The notes under the pieces are model-generated. The model did no database searches. It worked only from the letters and a program-made list of their open reading frames with translations, and was not told the origin of the DNA. From the NCBI RefSeq assembly GCF_026151205.1, contig NC_087081.1:11161113-11225112 (forward strand): DNA of 64,000 nt, written 5' to 3'. Origin of the DNA: Bolinopsis microptera. Taxonomy: Eukaryota > Ctenophora > Tentaculata > Lobata > Bolinopsidae. A program made the translations under genes and the position numbers. This document shows positions 62,321-64,000 of this stretch, one piece after another (within the stretch, counting starts at the first letter, position 1; each line of letters begins with the position of its first letter).

Positions 62321-62424
62321 TTAACGGGTGATACTCGTAAAATATCTGCTCCATATTGATATATTATACAGGACCGTCGACGAGTCCAACTCGGCGCGCG
62401 TCCTGGTAGGTTGTAAACCTACAA
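62321..62424 (+). repeat. 105-base dispersed repeat, copy 3
   Basis: Same orientation as copy 1, with GTCGACGAGTCCAACTCGGC and a final GTAGGTTGTAAACCTACAA hairpin. It is 68 bases beyond the palindromic MITE. Confidence 0.9.
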
Positions 62425-63820
62425 AAGTAAGGCCCCTACGGGTAAGGTTTTTTGGGGAGCACATGTAGTTTGCACAAAGCCGCTCATCATTTGTTATCTG
62501 AATATCTCTAACTTTCGGTCTAACGTCTGTGATGTCACCCAACTTAACACTTAAGCTTGATAAACATGTAGATCGTTTGAACAGAAATGTCCTCCATTCT
62601 TCAATAATATCTTCATAACTTATGGGACTTGATTTGAACGCGCATCAACAATCAAGCATGGACGCTGCACTGGAGGTACGCGTACTAGGCACTAGCGTTT
62701 ATAATTAATATGTTTATAAATTATATGTTTATAAATTATATGTTTATCCGTTCAATTGAAGCCTTTTCCCAAAAGAATACCATTACATTGTAAATAAGTT
62801 TTTAATTTACAAACTTATTATCCAAAATATGATCGTTTTTTATTATTTCGGTCAATTTCAATTTCTATCGGGTAAATAATATGATTGGATCAATAAAAAC
62901 AAGTTATTATAAAAATGTTAAATATAATTAATAAATAACAAGTTTTATCTAAAACTAAATCACATTATAGCATCAATTTCTTCAGCTTCCTCGTTTACTT
63001 CTTTGAGTTACTATTTTGTATTTGATCTCCAAAAATATAAAACTTCGAAAAAGTTTTAAAGGTTTTTGAAATGCCTTCGGGCGATAATGTATTAATGTTC
63101 GTTTAGAATTATATCCATTCAGATCACATGCAATGTCCGGACTCCGGTCAAATTATGTCCGATAAGCTAGTAGGATTTTTAGTATTCATCAGTGTTGTGG
63201 CAGTTGGCACTTACGTACGTGTCTACTGTCTTATAACGATCGGCTGACTGCGCGGATGCAGACATTCTGTTCTGTTACTAACCAGTTATAGACGTTGAAA
63301 TGTCATGACTGAATATGAAAGTATAAGGTTAGCTGAGTATAACATTGTTAAAATAAATAAGAACAACAACACTTTTGCCTACTGCATCTCGGCAGTCGGC
63401 ATTTCGTAAATCTGTCAGTAATGAACTGGACAATTCAAGGACATTTTCAAGAATAAAATGTACATTCTGGACTAGTTTGTGATTCAGATCAAACCATTGA
63501 TACTTGATTGATTTGACATAATAAATCAAAGAAAAGTATATGAAATATTGGCAAATATACAGTTTAAGTACACAAGAATTTTCTTAAAATTTGGGCTAGC
63601 GATTTAGTAGGAGCGCAATTACTTAAGGCCGAGACATACATCAAACCGTTGATTATTTGATTTCATATTTGGAAAATATAGACAGAAGCAATTTGTTTTG
63701 GAACTTTTAAAAATGTCTTTGAGTATTCACTTTTTTTAAATTCTCAAAAGTTCTCAAAAGCTTTTTAAAAATTTGGTTGTAATATCAATTTTTTATTAAT
63801 CTTGTTGGGCAAATTTTGTA
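62425..63820. other. Intergenic, no gene recognised
   Basis: AT-rich; a TTATATGTTTATAAA word repeats about three times at 62698-62745. Only short, random-looking frames are present. Confidence 0.45.
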
Positions 63821-64000
63821 ATCCTATGGGCTGACGACTTAGTCCTCCTAGCACTTGACGCGTTCAGCCTACAATCGTTGCTGAATTGCTTGCACGACTA
63901 TGCAGAAAAATGGGAGTTATCAGTGAACATTGACAAAACCAGTGTGATGGTCTTCAATACAAGCTCACGAACACTCAAATGTTCTTATGGCTTTAAACTA
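63821..64000 (+). pseudogene. LINE-A-type reverse transcriptase fragment, cut by window end
   Basis: Sixty codons read LWADDLVLLALDAFSLQSLL, then YAEKWELSVNIDKTSVMVFN, closely matching motif C and the following region of LINE-A (LWADDLVLLALNKHSLQQML, WGLTVNVGKTSVLVFN). No upstream RT sequence precedes it, so the copy is 5'-truncated; it continues beyond the window. Confidence 0.9.

Overview
The window is nuclear DNA from an animal, most likely a marine invertebrate; the phylum cannot be fixed from this sequence. The evidence is three well supported multi-exon host genes with GT-AG introns whose reading phases agree at every junction (a two-pore-domain potassium channel, a Ras-family GTPase and an adenylate kinase 2), CR1/L2-like LINEs, and many MITE-like foldback elements. 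The DNA is AT-rich, and intergenic space is mostly repeats or unrecognised sequence.

Layout. 1-8.6 kb: little coding sequence, a possible 91-aa single-membrane-span ORF (2802-3077), a tentative three-exon small gene (3806-7469), and a 1.75-kb G-rich 11-bp minisatellite (5667-7420). 8.6-14.8 kb: a nearly intact two-ORF LINE ('LINE-A'; an RT motif C of WADD type) whose ORF2 start overlaps the ORF1 stop. 14.9-15.7 kb: a MITE. 20.1-26.9 kb (+): the K2P channel, with two homologous, phase-matched alternative N-terminal exons. 28.1-32.2 kb (+): an unrecognised 883-aa, eight-exon gene with internal repeats. 32.9-34.8 kb (-): a Ras-like GTPase, convergent to it, with non-canonical residues at Ras positions 12 and 61. 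36.8-40.8 kb: a decayed 4.05-kb DNA transposon carrying a transposase relic and a nested MITE. 42.0-47.6 kb (-): adenylate kinase 2 in seven exons, its introns loaded with four foldback elements, a 230-bp CT tract and a CACGTGACGTCA array. 48.0-50.5 kb: LINE relics in opposing orientations. 50.6-59.6 kb: a decayed PHD-finger LINE ('LINE-C') split inside its RT domain by a much younger 6-kb LINE ('LINE-B'). 60.2-62.4 kb: a cluster of short inverted-repeat elements. 63.8-64.0 kb: the start of another LINE-A-type RT fragment that runs off the end.

The most striking object is LINE-B. Its ORF1 protein joins an AlkB-like Fe(II)/2-oxoglutarate dioxygenase domain (HxD...H...RxSxTxR) to an SGNH-type hydrolase domain, and its ORF2 (endonuclease plus reverse transcriptase) has an unusual Cys cluster between the two enzymes. 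This suggests a retrotransposon with its own nucleic-acid dealkylation function. Secondary themes are intronic minisatellites that reiterate splice-site sequence (K2P and Ras genes) and a dense set of foldback elements in one gene's introns.

Limits: no alignments or searches were run. Exon models come from splice consensus, phase agreement and remembered family features. Upstream exons of the K2P gene and precise LINE 5' ends remain unresolved.
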